In this document: positions 42,525 to 51,519 of the stretch, piece after piece
Position numbering within the stretch: the stretch's first letter is position 1
Layout of the letters: each line of letters starts with the position of its first letter
NCBI RefSeq assembly: GCF_000472425.1
Contig: NZ_AXAI01000017.1
Location: forward strand, 65,344 to 129,343
Source: Bradyrhizobium sp. Tv2a-2
GTDB taxonomy: Bacteria; Pseudomonadota; Alphaproteobacteria; Rhizobiales; Xanthobacteraceae
Direction of reading: 5' to 3'
DNA: 64,000 bases
Made by a program: the position numbers and the translations under genes
Notes under the pieces: model-generated
The model's input: only the letters and a program-made list of their open reading frames with translations
The model's database searches: none
What the model was told of the DNA's origin: nothing

Positions 42525-44930
42525 TCAGAACGTCGCCTTTATGCCACCGTAGACCGCGAGCGGCATTCCCGGCAGGAAGGTGCGCGGGTCGTTGAAGGTA
42601 AGCAGATTGGGACCGCCGGGCGTGGAGTTGTTGTAACCACCGGTGTCGAAGAACGTGCCGGCAGAGTAGTAGTGCTGGTTGAACAGGTTCTGCACCAGCC
42701 CGAACACCTGCACGTTTTTCGTAATCTGGTAGGACGTGTGCATGTTGACGACCCAATAGGCGGGCACCTTGGGATTCAGGTTGGAGTCGTCGTGGATCAG
42801 ATACTGGCTGCCGAAATAATTTACGTCGGCGCCGAGCTTCCAGGCATCGGTGATCGCGTATTCACCACCGATCTTGAGGCGGTTCGCGGGAATCCCGGGA
42901 ATGTGATTGCCGGGCGCGACAAAGATGACGCTCGCGCCGGTGACGGGGTCGATGCTTGCCATCGGATTGTTCACGCCGGGCAATGTCAGGAAGCTCTGAT
43001 AGGTCGCGTCGATGAAGGTGTAGTTGGCGTAGGCCGTCCAGCGATCCCAGGAGAAATCGACCTTCGCCTCGACACCCTGCCGCAGCGTGGTGCCCGCGTT
43101 CTGGAAAAAGCCGAAGTTCGGCACCGCAGCACTGGCGACGCTGATGATGTCATCGGTGTTCTCGGTGCGGAACAGGCTGAGGCCCCAACGCAGGCGCCAG
43201 CCGTTCTCGACGGCTTTGGGGGGCGCCTTCGACGGCAGATGCTCTGCGGCTGCGGCGCCACCCGAATATTCGCCGCGGAAGCCGCCTTCGATCGTGTGCG
43301 ACACCACCTGCTTGAGCGGCGGATCCGCGATCAAAAAATTATCGATCTGGCAGGGTATCGAGGGGTCCGAGCAGCCGAGCTCGAGCGGTGTCGGCGCGCG
43401 GTTGGCTTCCGAGTAGCCGGCATAGGCGGTGACATTCGGCGTAATCCGGTAGGTCAGGCCGATGACCGGATTGAAGCGCTGGTAGTTATTCGCGCTGGTG
43501 AGCAGCGGATTGGTGCCGGTCAAGTCCTGCAGGTCGATCTGGGCGTAATTGAAGCGTCCGCCGCCGGTCAGCGAGAGTTGCGAGGTGATGTCGAAGGTGT
43601 TGGTTGCGTAGACGCCGATATAGGTGTTGTTGGCCCTGAGATTGTCCGGCATGTCGTCAGCCGCGGGCTGATTGATGAAGACGCCGGTGCCGGTCACGAA
43701 GAAATTCTGGTCAACCGTGCCCAGCTCGGCCGATGTCTGAAAATTCGTGGTTCCGCGATCGACGCTGGTGCCTACGACCAGATGATTGTCATGTCCGAAC
43801 ACCTGGGCCGTGCTCGTTGCCTGTAGCGACCCGCCGTAGCTGTTCGACCTGGTCCAGTTGCGGTCGATTTCACCGATTGCAGAATTCGCAATCAGGTTGT
43901 TCGGAGTGTCTCCTGCTATATTGAGCGGCGTGGCGCCATCGCCGATGCAGAGGTTGATGCCGTCATCGCAGGTCTGCGCGTCGGACCCGTTGCCGTCGAC
44001 ATGGGCCGCACGATAGGCGCGGAAATAGGCGTTGGCCTGAACCGTGAGCGTGTCCGTCGGCGTCCACTTCGCGTTCGTCTGCAGAAAGGCAAGCTGCAGA
44101 TGGGTTGATTGTGGCCATGTATAGACGCTCGCCCAGTTTTGATTGAGGAGCTCCACTGGCGTCGCGGCAGCGGAGCCCAGCTTGTTGTCTGCGCCCGTGA
44201 AGGAGACGTGGAATTCGGTTTGGTCGCCACGCACACCCACATCGACATACATGCGCCGGACCTGGGATTGCGACGAGAATTCTCGCCAGCCGCGGTCAAA
44301 GGTACTGTCGGCTGCGACATAAGCGGAGACGTTGTCTTTCTCGTAGCCGGCTTGCGCGCCGCCCGATATCCGCCCGTACGATCCGCCCCAGAGCTGGGCC
44401 TCGGTGCCGTGATAGGTGAAGCCGTTCTTCATCTCGATCGACAATGCGCCGCCGGTGGCGTTGAGACCGAAGATCGGGTTGTTCGGCATCAAGGTCATGC
44501 GCGCGATCGCCATCTCCGGGATCAAGTCCCAGTTCACGACGTCGCCGAACGCTTCGTTGATGCGGTTGCCGTTCTGATAGACGGCGATTCCCTGCGGGGT
44601 GCCCGGCACCGGCGAGGCGCTAAAGCCGCGGTAGTCGAGATTGCGCTGGAATTGGTTGCCGGACTGGTCGCTCAGAGACACGAAGGGAAGGAACTGAACC
44701 ATGCCGTCCAGCAGCGATGTCGACTTCTCGGGAACGAGGTCGGATGCACCCATCGTCTGAACGTTGGACGGCACTTTATTGATATCGATTTCCCCACCAG
44801 GTACGGGCGATACGCCGACGACTTCGATGGTCGGCAGCGCCTCCTGCGCTGATGCAATCCCCGGCAATACGGCGCAGCTCAGGAGAAGCGCGCTCTTCAA
44901 TGCCTTGAGCCTGGTCAAAACATCCCCCAA
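42525..44930 (-). CDS. TonB-dependent outer-membrane receptor
   Basis: About 801 aa with a signal peptide (ALKSALLLSCAVLPGIASAQ), a plug domain (about 45-160; VPSNVQTMGASDL, LDYRGFSASPVPGTPQGIAV) and a 22-strand barrel ending in the aromatic GIKATF. The start is TTG at 44930 or, with GGGGGA 5 nt before it, TTG at 44918. The cargo is unknown; a metal-chelate is likely. Such receptors lie in lanthanide/PQQ-alcohol-oxidation loci (LutH type), and a TonB-ExbD-ExbB set and Lut-type ABC genes are nearby. The 251 bp to the amine oxidase (42274-42524) show nothing more. Confidence 0.9.
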   Translation of the reverse strand: MGDVLTRLKALKSALLLSCAVLPGIASAQEALPTIEVVGVSPVPGGEIDINKVPSNVQTMGASDLVPEKSTSLLDGMVQFLPFVSLSDQSGNQFQRNLDYRGFSASPVPGTPQGIAVYQNGNRINEAFGDVVNWDLIPEMAIARMTLMPNNPIFGLNATGGALSIEMKNGFTYHGTEAQLWGGSYGRISGGAQAGYEKDNVSAYVAADSTFDRGWREFSSQSQVRRMYVDVGVRGDQTEFHVSFTGADNKLGSAAATPVELLNQNWASVYTWPQSTHLQLAFLQTNAKWTPTDTLTVQANAYFRAYRAAHVDGNGSDAQTCDDGINLCIGDGATPLNIAGDTPNNLIANSAIGEIDRNWTRSNSYGGSLQATSTAQVFGHDNHLVVGTSVDRGTTNFQTSAELGTVDQNFFVTGTGVFINQPAADDMPDNLRANNTYIGVYATNTFDITSQLSLTGGGRFNYAQIDLQDLTGTNPLLTSANNYQRFNPVIGLTYRITPNVTAYAGYSEANRAPTPLELGCSDPSIPCQIDNFLIADPPLKQVVSHTIEGGFRGEYSGGAAAAEHLPSKAPPKAVENGWRLRWGLSLFRTENTDDIISVASAAVPNFGFFQNAGTTLRQGVEAKVDFSWDRWTAYANYTFIDATYQSFLTLPGVNNPMASIDPVTGASVIFVAPGNHIPGIPANRLKIGGEYAITDAWKLGADVNYFGSQYLIHDDSNLNPKVPAYWVVNMHTSYQITKNVQVFGLVQNLFNQHYYSAGTFFDTGGYNNSTPGGPNLLTFNDPRTFLPGMPLAVYGGIKATF

Positions 44931-45220
44931 TTTTCGACCGCGTTGTTCTTGGCTGCCCAGCGTCCCCTGAGCCTCGAACGACGCAGAGCGGTCGAATTAC
45001 GCCGTTACGTTAACATATGGAAATATTGCTAGTGACTCGCCTTGATCGCCGCAACAGGGATTTCTCCCGGCGGGACAGGGACATTTTTCCCGATCGCGAA
45101 AAGTGGGCTATTTGCAGCGGTCTCTTGTTGCTGGCGCGGTTTTGCGATCCTTGCACCTGCGCGACGTGACATAAAAACTTCGCTCCCTGATGCACTTTGG
45201 TCACACCGGTCCCTCCCCCC

Positions 45221-45634
45221 ATGTGCAAAGTCCTTCTCGTCGACGACCATCCGATCATCGTCGCTGCATGTCGCTGGCTGCTCGAGCAGGACGCTGGCAC
45301 CACCGTGCTGGATGCAAATGACGCCTCAACCGGCTACGACGCTTTTCTGCAGCACAAGCCCGACGTCATCGTCGTTGATCTCAGGCTGCAGAACGAGGAT
45401 TTTGGCGGTCTTGCCCTGATCAAGCGGATCCGCTCTCGCGCTCCTCAAGCCGCCGTTCTCGCGTTCAGCATGCATCTCGATCCGGTTGTGATCAGTGCCA
45501 CCATCCGCGCCGGCGCGACGGGCTATCTGCTGAAGGATGCGCCGCCGGAAGAGCTCGCCAGGGCCGTGGAGCATGTTCGCTCAGGCCGGCGCTACATGGA
45601 TCGGCAGGCTGAATGGATCAGCAGATTGCCATGA
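45221..45634 (+). CDS. NarL-type receiver without DNA-binding domain
   Basis: 137 aa from ATG 45221. The receiver begins KVLLVDDHPIIVAACRW; Asp in DVIVVDLRLQNEDFGG, Ser in VLAFSMHL and Lys in GYLLKDAPP match NarL-type receivers. Such regulators usually continue into a LuxR helix-turn-helix, but this frame stops at 45632-45634 just after GRRYMDRQAEW, 41 nt before the tonB stop. Either an ancestral C-terminus was lost when tonB moved in, or the receiver acts alone as a phosphate sink. It is divergent from the receptor (44931-45220 gap). Confidence 0.75.
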   Translation: MCKVLLVDDHPIIVAACRWLLEQDAGTTVLDANDASTGYDAFLQHKPDVIVVDLRLQNEDFGGLALIKRIRSRAPQAAVLAFSMHLDPVVISATIRAGATGYLLKDAPPEELARAVEHVRSGRRYMDRQAEWISRLP

Positions 45635-45675
45635 GATGGCGATCGCGCGGCGCCGTGGTTTCACGCCGCGCAGTC

Positions 45676-46632
45676 TCACTGCGGTCGCAGGTGCAGCGGG
45701 ATGGTCAGCGCGATTTGCGCCTGGGTCATGCCCGGCGGGAAACGCGGATAGGGCTGTGCCCGCTCGATGACAGCCATCCCCGCGCTGTCCAGCACCGCAG
45801 AGCCCGAGCTGCCGGCGAGCCGGTGCGACAACAACCGACCATTGCGATCGATGGTGACGCCCACACGCACGGTACCACTGTCCTTGTTGCCGTTCGCGGC
45901 ATAGGTGGCAAAGCGCCTGATATGCGCGGCCAGCTCGCTTTCCCACGACGCCCGCCCCGCCTTCGCTCCCTCGCTGTCCGCGCCGGGATTGGGCGCCATG
46001 GCGAGTTGCGCGGGCTTGCTCCCCGGCGCGGCCGCGGGCTTCGGCGGTGCGGTCTTGTGCTTCGCTCTCTCGGCTTTTTCTCTTTCGGCCTTCTCTTTCT
46101 CTAGCTTTTCTCTCTCAGCCTTTTCGTTTGTCGCCGGCTTGCGCGCGGACTGCTCGGGGACCTTCTCGGGCTTCGCCTCAGGCGTCGATTCTGCTGGCTT
46201 CGCAGGAGGCTGCATGACGGTGACCTGATCGGGCTGCGCTGCAGGTTCGGGCATCTGCAGTGCCACAGGCGGCGGAACGGGTTCCGGAGGCGGTGTCTGC
46301 TCTGCCTTCACCGGTGGCGGTTCAGGCTCGGTGACGGCCTGCCGGGTCTCGACAGGTTCGGTCTTGGCCGGCGCGAGATCGGATTGCTCGACTTGCGGCG
46401 TTGGTTCGGCCGGCGGAGCTTCCGGTGCAGCCATGGCAGGCGCGCTGGCGGCCGGCATGAAGGCGACGTCGACCACCGGCGCCTCGGCCTGTCCCTCCGG
46501 CGCCGACCTGAGAAGCAGATAAGCCAGTGCCAGACCGACATGAAGCGCCACAACCACAAGTGCGGCCACCGTCCACAGCGCCGTTTCGCTGGCCCGCTCC
46601 CGATCATAGGGATCGACCGTCAATACGCTCAC
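45676..46632 (-). CDS. tonB: TonB energy-transducing protein
   Basis: 318 aa. A cytoplasmic start, one membrane helix (about 20-42, TVAALVVVALHVGLALAYLL), a long Pro/Glu/Lys periplasmic spacer (about 70-205) with EREKAEREKAERA repeats, and a C-terminal TonB domain (about 225-318; VRVGVTIDRNGRLLSHRLAG). It transfers proton-motive force from ExbB/ExbD to the receptor. Its ATG overlaps the exbD stop by ATGA (46629-46632). The receptor at 42525 is the obvious client. A small receiver gene converges on it. Confidence 0.9.
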   Translation of the reverse strand: MSVLTVDPYDRERASETALWTVAALVVVALHVGLALAYLLLRSAPEGQAEAPVVDVAFMPAASAPAMAAPEAPPAEPTPQVEQSDLAPAKTEPVETRQAVTEPEPPPVKAEQTPPPEPVPPPVALQMPEPAAQPDQVTVMQPPAKPAESTPEAKPEKVPEQSARKPATNEKAEREKLEKEKAEREKAERAKHKTAPPKPAAAPGSKPAQLAMAPNPGADSEGAKAGRASWESELAAHIRRFATYAANGNKDSGTVRVGVTIDRNGRLLSHRLAGSSGSAVLDSAGMAVIERAQPYPRFPPGMTQAQIALTIPLHLRPQ

Positions 46633-47054
46633 GGCCCGCTCCGGATTTCCAGCGCAACCAGCGCCACTTTCACATAGCCGGCGTTCCGTAGAACATTCAT
46701 CAGCTCCATCACCTCGCCATAGGACAGGGCCTGGTCGGCGCGCAGCAGCACCCGCTGGGCGCGATCGGAGCCAGTTGCGGCATCGAGCGCCGCGGCAAGG
46801 TCCGCCCGCGTGACCGCGTCGTCACCGACCGCGAGCGAGTGATCGGCCTTGAAGGTCACGAAGATCGGCTTGTCGGGACGCGGCGGCGGCTCGGCGGACG
46901 CTGACGGCAGATTGACCGGAACATCCACGGTCGCGAGCGGAGCTGCGACCATGAAGATGATGAGGAGAACCAGCATGACGTCGATGAATGGCGTCACATT
47001 GATCTCGTGGGACTCCGCGTACTCTTCGTCGCGCCTGGCGAACCGGACTGCCAT
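46629..47054 (-). CDS. exbD: ExbD biopolymer transport protein
   Basis: 141 aa. One N-terminal helix with the key Asp: INVTPFIDVMLVLLIIFMVA. The periplasmic domain (about 55-141) includes KPIFVTFKADHSLAVG and VLLRADQALSYGEVMELMN, typical of ExbD. It forms the proton channel with ExbB. The gene starts 3 nt after exbB and overlaps tonB, so exbB-exbD-tonB is one operon. Confidence 0.92.
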   Translation of the reverse strand: MAVRFARRDEEYAESHEINVTPFIDVMLVLLIIFMVAAPLATVDVPVNLPSASAEPPPRPDKPIFVTFKADHSLAVGDDAVTRADLAAALDAATGSDRAQRVLLRADQALSYGEVMELMNVLRNAGYVKVALVALEIRSGP

Positions 47055-47057
47055 GGC

Positions 47058-48122
47058 TCACTCCGCCGAATCTGCGATCGAAAGCACCGTGGCCTCCGCC
47101 GTGCGTGGCCCGCGTCTGACATCGATAGGCAGGGCATTGCGGTCGAGATCGCGGCTCAGCAGGCGCAGGATTGCGACGGAGGAATCGGCCAGCACCGCAC
47201 GATAGGTGCCGGTTGAGCGCGCGAAGGCGTTGTAGATCACGACCGCAGGAATTGCCGCCGCGAGACCGAAAGCGGTGGCCAACAGCGCCTCCGCAATACC
47301 CGGAGCGACGACGGCGAGGTTCGTGGTGTGGGCCCGCGAAATGCCAATGAAGCTGTTCATGATGCCCCACACGGTGCCGAACAGGCCCACAAACGGCGCG
47401 ACAGCCCCGACGGTGGCCAGGATGCCCATGCCGCGCCCGATCCGCTGCGCGGCTGCCGCCTCCATCCGCTCGAGTTGCCAGGCGACACGTTCCTTGATGC
47501 CTTCCACAGGAAGACCGCGTGACTTCTCCACCTCGTCTTCGGCCGCGGCGAGAAGCCGGCCCACCACGTTTCTTTGGTCCGCGATCTGGCGGGCTGCATC
47601 GAGCAGCGAACGCGCCGAGAGAACGGTGGCCAATGCGCGGCGGCCTTCACCTCTCGCCGCTCGCAACTGAATGGTCTTGACGAGGAGAACCGTCCAGGTC
47701 GCAACCGACGCGAGTGCCAGGCCGATCATGACGACCTTCACCACCACGTCTGCCTGTACGAACATGCTCCATGGCGACATGGCATCGGGCAAGGGACCGA
47801 CGGCTATTGTCGAGGCGGGTTGAGCCCCCGGTGACGCAATAGATGATGCTGAAGACTGCGGCTCGGAGCTTGCCGGCTTTGCTTCGCTCTCCGAAGGGAG
47901 AACACTCTGGCCAGCGGTGCTCACGGGAGCCGGATTGGCAGGGGCGGCGACGGCCGGCGGCGCGTCCTTCGACACCTCCTCCGCCCGTGCAGAAGGCAGC
48001 CCGGCGAGAACGGAGAAGGAGACCAGCGATAGCATCATCGCCAGCAGCCATTCGACGCGCAACGTCGAACGCTTTCGCGGGTATGCGCCTCGACCTCGCG
48101 GCTGGGTTTGCACCTCGGCCAT
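47058..48122 (-). CDS. exbB: ExbB proton channel protein, extended N-terminus
   Basis: 354 aa from ATG 48122 (GGGAGGAG about 9 nt upstream); an upstream ATG at 48260 is less likely. A signal-like segment (LLAMMLSLVSFSVLAGLPSA) precedes a Pro/Ala/Ser-rich linker of about 75 residues, then the MotA/TolQ/ExbB domain (about 130-345): VVKVVMIGLALASVATWTVLL, GRGMGILATVGAVAPFVGLF and LLATAFGLAAAIPAVVIYNAF. The long linker is typical of alphaproteobacterial ExbB. It heads the exbBD-tonB operon. Confidence 0.9.
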   Translation of the reverse strand: MAEVQTQPRGRGAYPRKRSTLRVEWLLAMMLSLVSFSVLAGLPSARAEEVSKDAPPAVAAPANPAPVSTAGQSVLPSESEAKPASSEPQSSASSIASPGAQPASTIAVGPLPDAMSPWSMFVQADVVVKVVMIGLALASVATWTVLLVKTIQLRAARGEGRRALATVLSARSLLDAARQIADQRNVVGRLLAAAEDEVEKSRGLPVEGIKERVAWQLERMEAAAAQRIGRGMGILATVGAVAPFVGLFGTVWGIMNSFIGISRAHTTNLAVVAPGIAEALLATAFGLAAAIPAVVIYNAFARSTGTYRAVLADSSVAILRLLSRDLDRNALPIDVRRGPRTAEATVLSIADSAE

Positions 48123-48405
48123 GCTCTGTACTCCTCCCGCTTGCCCCCGGTCTGTCGCCGGGGCGTGGTCTTGACCGTGCGATGGTCGCGCACACTGCCA
48201 CGACATGGTGTCATCGCGCTTAGGCAAAGTAACGGCAGATGCTGCAAGACGATCCGACAAATCAAGAGAGTGCCGTTTGTCGCTCTCCGCTTCAAGACGA
48301 TCATTGCGTCAGGAGAAATTTCAGCTGCGAAAGCGCGCCTCAGGAGGATGCACCGAGCCCAATGCGGACTGTAGCGCTGTTCGAGCGCGATCTTTTCCCG
48401 GAATG

Positions 48406-48424
48406 ATCGGGAAAAATTCCCGAT
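48406..48424. promoter_or_regulatory. Perfect palindrome upstream of the exbB operon
   Basis: ATCGGGAA-AAA-TTCCCGAT, 8-bp perfect arms. It lies just after the kinase stop (48428, minus strand) and 284 bp before exbB. The 13-mer ATTTTTCCCGATC occurs here on the minus strand and again at about 45083-45095 on the plus strand, between receptor and receiver genes. It may be a shared operator or, less likely, a terminator for the kinase. Confidence 0.45.
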
Positions 48425-48427
48425 GCG

Positions 48428-49780
48428 CTAATGTGCCGCATTGGGAATGATCGCCTCCACGGTCACCCCGCCATCGTTCGAGGCAACCGAAAGTGTGCCG
48501 CCCAGCGCCAGGATCCGTTCCCGCATCCCGCTCAATCCGCGACCGAGCTTGTGGTCCGGCGTGAGCCCGCAGCCATTGTCGCGCACTCGCACCAGCGCGC
48601 CGGCGCGGTTAGCACCTGTTCCCGCCGGCTCGACAGTGACGTTGACCGCGGTTGCGCCCGCGTGTCGGAACACGTTGGTCAGGGCTTCCTGCACCACCCG
48701 GTAGATGGTGAGCTCCGCAGTCTCGCCGGTTTGACCGAGGGAACGGGAAATGGAGGTTTCGATCGCGACATCGGGACGGGACTCGCGCCAGAGCCGCAGC
48801 AGCGCCTCGAGCGCGCCGTTCAAGCCGAGTTCCGCAAGCCCCGCGGGCCGCAGCTTCTCAAGAACGCGCCGGTTGAACTGCTGCAGCGCATTGACCTGAT
48901 CCAGGATGGCGCTGCCGTGCTTCCGCAGCGCCTCCCTCGCCGGCTCGCCGCTCTCGGCCAGCCGCACCAGCGCGCTTGCATGGGCGCGCAGCGAAAACAG
49001 ATAAGGACCGAATTCGTCATGCAGCTCGCGCGCGATCTGCTTGCGCTCGACGTCCTGCAGCGAGACCGCGCGTTCGGCCAATTGCCGCTTCTCCTCCACC
49101 GCCTCGCCCAGCGTCGCCGCCAGATGGTTGAGCTTGCCGCAGATGGCGGCGAGCTCCGGTGCGCCGCCGGGCGTGACGCGGGCATTATAGTCGCCCGCCT
49201 CTATTCTGTTCATGGCTTGCGACAAGGCACCGAGCGGGCTGAGCGCGCGGCTGACCACCATCATCGTCACCAGGAAAAGCGCCAGTGCCGTGAGCGAACC
49301 AACTTCGAGCTGGGTCACGATGCCGTCCCAGATTTCCGCGATCTCGTCATTGGGATGCGAGGTGATCACGAGCTGCTGCGGCTTGCCATGCACGGACACC
49401 GGGACATCCACCGAGGTGGTCTCGGGGTGAACCAGATTGACGAACCAGGCAGGCGGCGCGTGCGCGTCGTCGCTCTCGGCGGCCTGACCGCTGTTCGAGA
49501 TACGCTGCGTGCCATCCTGCAGCGTGATGCTGACATGGCGGAGCCGGCTCAGGTCGCTCGCGATCTGCTGCAATCTCGCATTCGGGTCCGGCGCCTCGTT
49601 GAGATCGGCGACGATCATCTCGATGAACTCGCGCGCGAGCCGGATGACGCTCTGATCCTCGGCCTGAACGCGCGGCCCCGCCTCGACCACGAGCCGCGTG
49701 ATGTTGATGAGGAGACCGAAGGCCAGGACCAGCGCCAGCAGCAGGGTGATCCGGGCACGCAAGGAAAGTTTCTGCCACAT
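48428..49780 (-). CDS. NarL-type membrane sensor kinase (HisKA_3)
   Basis: 450 aa. Helices at about 10-32 and 160-180 bracket a periplasmic sensor of 125 residues; a HAMP region follows (RALSPLGALSQAMNRIEAGD). The transmitter has the HisKA_3 motif ERKQIARELHDEFGPYLFSL and an HATPase domain with VVQEALTNVFRHAG, VRDNGCGL and GLSGMRERILALGG. It is divergent from the NarL-type regulator at 49980, which is its likely partner. ATG 49780 has no strong ribosome site. It may control exbB or the receptor through the shared ATTTTTCCCGATC sites. Confidence 0.9.
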   Translation of the reverse strand: MWQKLSLRARITLLLALVLAFGLLINITRLVVEAGPRVQAEDQSVIRLAREFIEMIVADLNEAPDPNARLQQIASDLSRLRHVSITLQDGTQRISNSGQAAESDDAHAPPAWFVNLVHPETTSVDVPVSVHGKPQQLVITSHPNDEIAEIWDGIVTQLEVGSLTALALFLVTMMVVSRALSPLGALSQAMNRIEAGDYNARVTPGGAPELAAICGKLNHLAATLGEAVEEKRQLAERAVSLQDVERKQIARELHDEFGPYLFSLRAHASALVRLAESGEPAREALRKHGSAILDQVNALQQFNRRVLEKLRPAGLAELGLNGALEALLRLWRESRPDVAIETSISRSLGQTGETAELTIYRVVQEALTNVFRHAGATAVNVTVEPAGTGANRAGALVRVRDNGCGLTPDHKLGRGLSGMRERILALGGTLSVASNDGGVTVEAIIPNAAH

Positions 49781-49979
49781 GGTATTTGTCCGCGACCGCC
49801 GCTTTCGCTACTGACAAGAAGGAGCGTTGACAGCACAACTGGGCCGGCTATCTAATCGAAACCTATAGCAACCTCGTTTCAGATGCATGCCCGGGGGGAC
49901 AGGCGTCGCGACGATAACGAGCTGCGTCACGTTTGTTGCGCTGCAACAACAGACATGCGCAGCCGTCTGGGACCGATGC

Positions 49980-50600
49980 ATGCGCGTTCTGATCGTCGAC
50001 GACCACCCCATTGTCGCCTCCGGCTGCCGGGCCTTGCTCGCGGGCGAAGGCGAGATCGTGCTCACGGACGCCTCCGACGCGGAAACCGGCGAGCGCATGT
50101 TTGCCGCTGAGCATCCTGATGTCTGTGTCATCGACATCAACCTGCCGACCGTCTCGGGCTTCGAACTGGCGCGGCGGATCCTGGCGCGCGACGCCTCCGC
50201 CCGCATCATCATGTTCAGCATGAATGATGATCCGATCTTCGCCGCGCGCGCGATCGAGGTCGGCGCCAAGGGCTACGTCTCGAAATCCGGCGATCCCAAC
50301 GATCTTGTCGAGGCGATCCGACAGGTCGGCGACGGCGGAACCTATCTGCCGACCGCGATAGCGCGGAGCATCGCTTTTGCGGGACCTGGCTTTGCGCTGA
50401 GCCCGCTGTCAAAACTGACCGCGAAGGAAATGGAGATCCTGCGCCTGCTCAGCGCCGGCAAGAGCCTTTCGGAGATCGCCTGGCTCGTCCACTCCTCCTA
50501 CAAGACCGTCGCCAATACCTCCTCGATCATGCGCCAGAAGCTTGGCGTGCGCACCTCGGCCGAGCTGGTCCGGTTGGCGATCGAAAGCGGCGTCGCCTAG
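49980..50600 (+). CDS. NarL/LuxR-type response regulator
   Basis: 206 aa from ATG 49980, which starts exactly at the receiver MRVLIVDDHPIVASGC. Asp in VCVIDINLPTVSG, Ser in IIMFSMND and Lys in GYVSKSGDP complete the receiver. The C-terminal LuxR helix-turn-helix reads KLTAKEMEILRLLSAGKSLS and IAWLVHSSYKTVANTSSIMR. It is divergent from the kinase at 48428. The gene precedes fghA by 60 nt; whether they share a transcript is unclear. Confidence 0.9.
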   Translation: MRVLIVDDHPIVASGCRALLAGEGEIVLTDASDAETGERMFAAEHPDVCVIDINLPTVSGFELARRILARDASARIIMFSMNDDPIFAARAIEVGAKGYVSKSGDPNDLVEAIRQVGDGGTYLPTAIARSIAFAGPGFALSPLSKLTAKEMEILRLLSAGKSLSEIAWLVHSSYKTVANTSSIMRQKLGVRTSAELVRLAIESGVA

Positions 50601-50660
50601 CGCGGCACGAGACGTCTCGGCGTCCGGCAAGATCAACCTCTTCCATCACAGGAGCCAACC

Positions 50661-51506
50661 ATGGCGGTCCAGACTGTTTCCCTCAACAAATCCCATGGCG
50701 GCGTGCAGGGCGTGTACAAGCATGCGAGCCAGCAGACCAGGACCGACATGACCTTTTCGGTCTATGTGCCGGAGCACCAGAGCGGCGCCAAGCTGGCGGT
50801 GGTGTACTATCTGTCGGGGCTCACCTGCACCCACGCCAATGTCACGGAGAAAGGCGAATACCGCCGCGCCTGCGCGGAGCTTGGCCTCGTCTTTGTCGCA
50901 GCCGACACCTCGCCGCGCGGCCCCGACGTGCCCGGCGATCCCGCCAATGCCTACGATTTCGGGCTCGGCGCGGGCTTTTATGTCGATGCCACGCAGGAGC
51001 CCTATGCGCGCAACTACCGCATGTGGAGCTACGTCACCGAGGAGCTGCCAAAGCTGGTCGCCGAAAATTTCCCGGTTGACGTCAACCGGCAGTCCATTCT
51101 CGGCCACTCCATGGGCGGGCACGGCGCGCTGACGGTGGCTTTACGCAATCCCGGCCGCTACCGCGCCGCGAGCGCCTTTGCGCCCATCGTGGCGCCGTCG
51201 CAGGTGCCATGGGGCAACAAGGCGCTGGGCGGCTATCTCGGCAGCAACAAGCAGGCCTGGCGCAAGCATGACGCGGTCGCGCTGATCGAGGATGGCGCGC
51301 GTTTCCCGGAATTTCTGGTCGACTACGGCGATGCCGACCAATTCCTGACCGAGCAGCTTCGTCCCGAGCTTTTGAAGGCCGCATGCGAGAAGGCGAACAT
51401 CCCGCTCGCCTTGCGCCGCCAACCCGGCTACGACCACAGCTATTATTTCATCTCGACGTTCATGAGCGATCATCTGCACTGGCACGCCAGACGGCTGAAG
51501 GCGTGA
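50661..51506 (+). CDS. fghA: S-formylglutathione hydrolase
   Basis: 281 aa, the normal length. It hydrolyses S-formylglutathione to formate and glutathione in the glutathione-dependent formaldehyde route. Alpha/beta-hydrolase features: YLSGLTCTHANVTEKGEYR, nucleophile Ser in LGHSMGGHGAL, Asp in VDYGDADQFL and His in PGYDHSYYFIS. AGGAG lies 6 nt before ATG 50661. The formaldehyde dehydrogenase (adhC/flhA) is not in the window. Its presence here suggests that the local oxidation pathway makes formaldehyde, for instance from methylamine or methanol. Confidence 0.93.
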   Translation: MAVQTVSLNKSHGGVQGVYKHASQQTRTDMTFSVYVPEHQSGAKLAVVYYLSGLTCTHANVTEKGEYRRACAELGLVFVAADTSPRGPDVPGDPANAYDFGLGAGFYVDATQEPYARNYRMWSYVTEELPKLVAENFPVDVNRQSILGHSMGGHGALTVALRNPGRYRAASAFAPIVAPSQVPWGNKALGGYLGSNKQAWRKHDAVALIEDGARFPEFLVDYGDADQFLTEQLRPELLKAACEKANIPLALRRQPGYDHSYYFISTFMSDHLHWHARRLKA

Positions 51507-51519
51507 GGCGGCGCGAAAC

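Noticed and set aside
45036..45050. TTGATCGCCGCAA as a FixK box
   Set aside because: The spacing is one base too short for TTGA-N6-GCAA.
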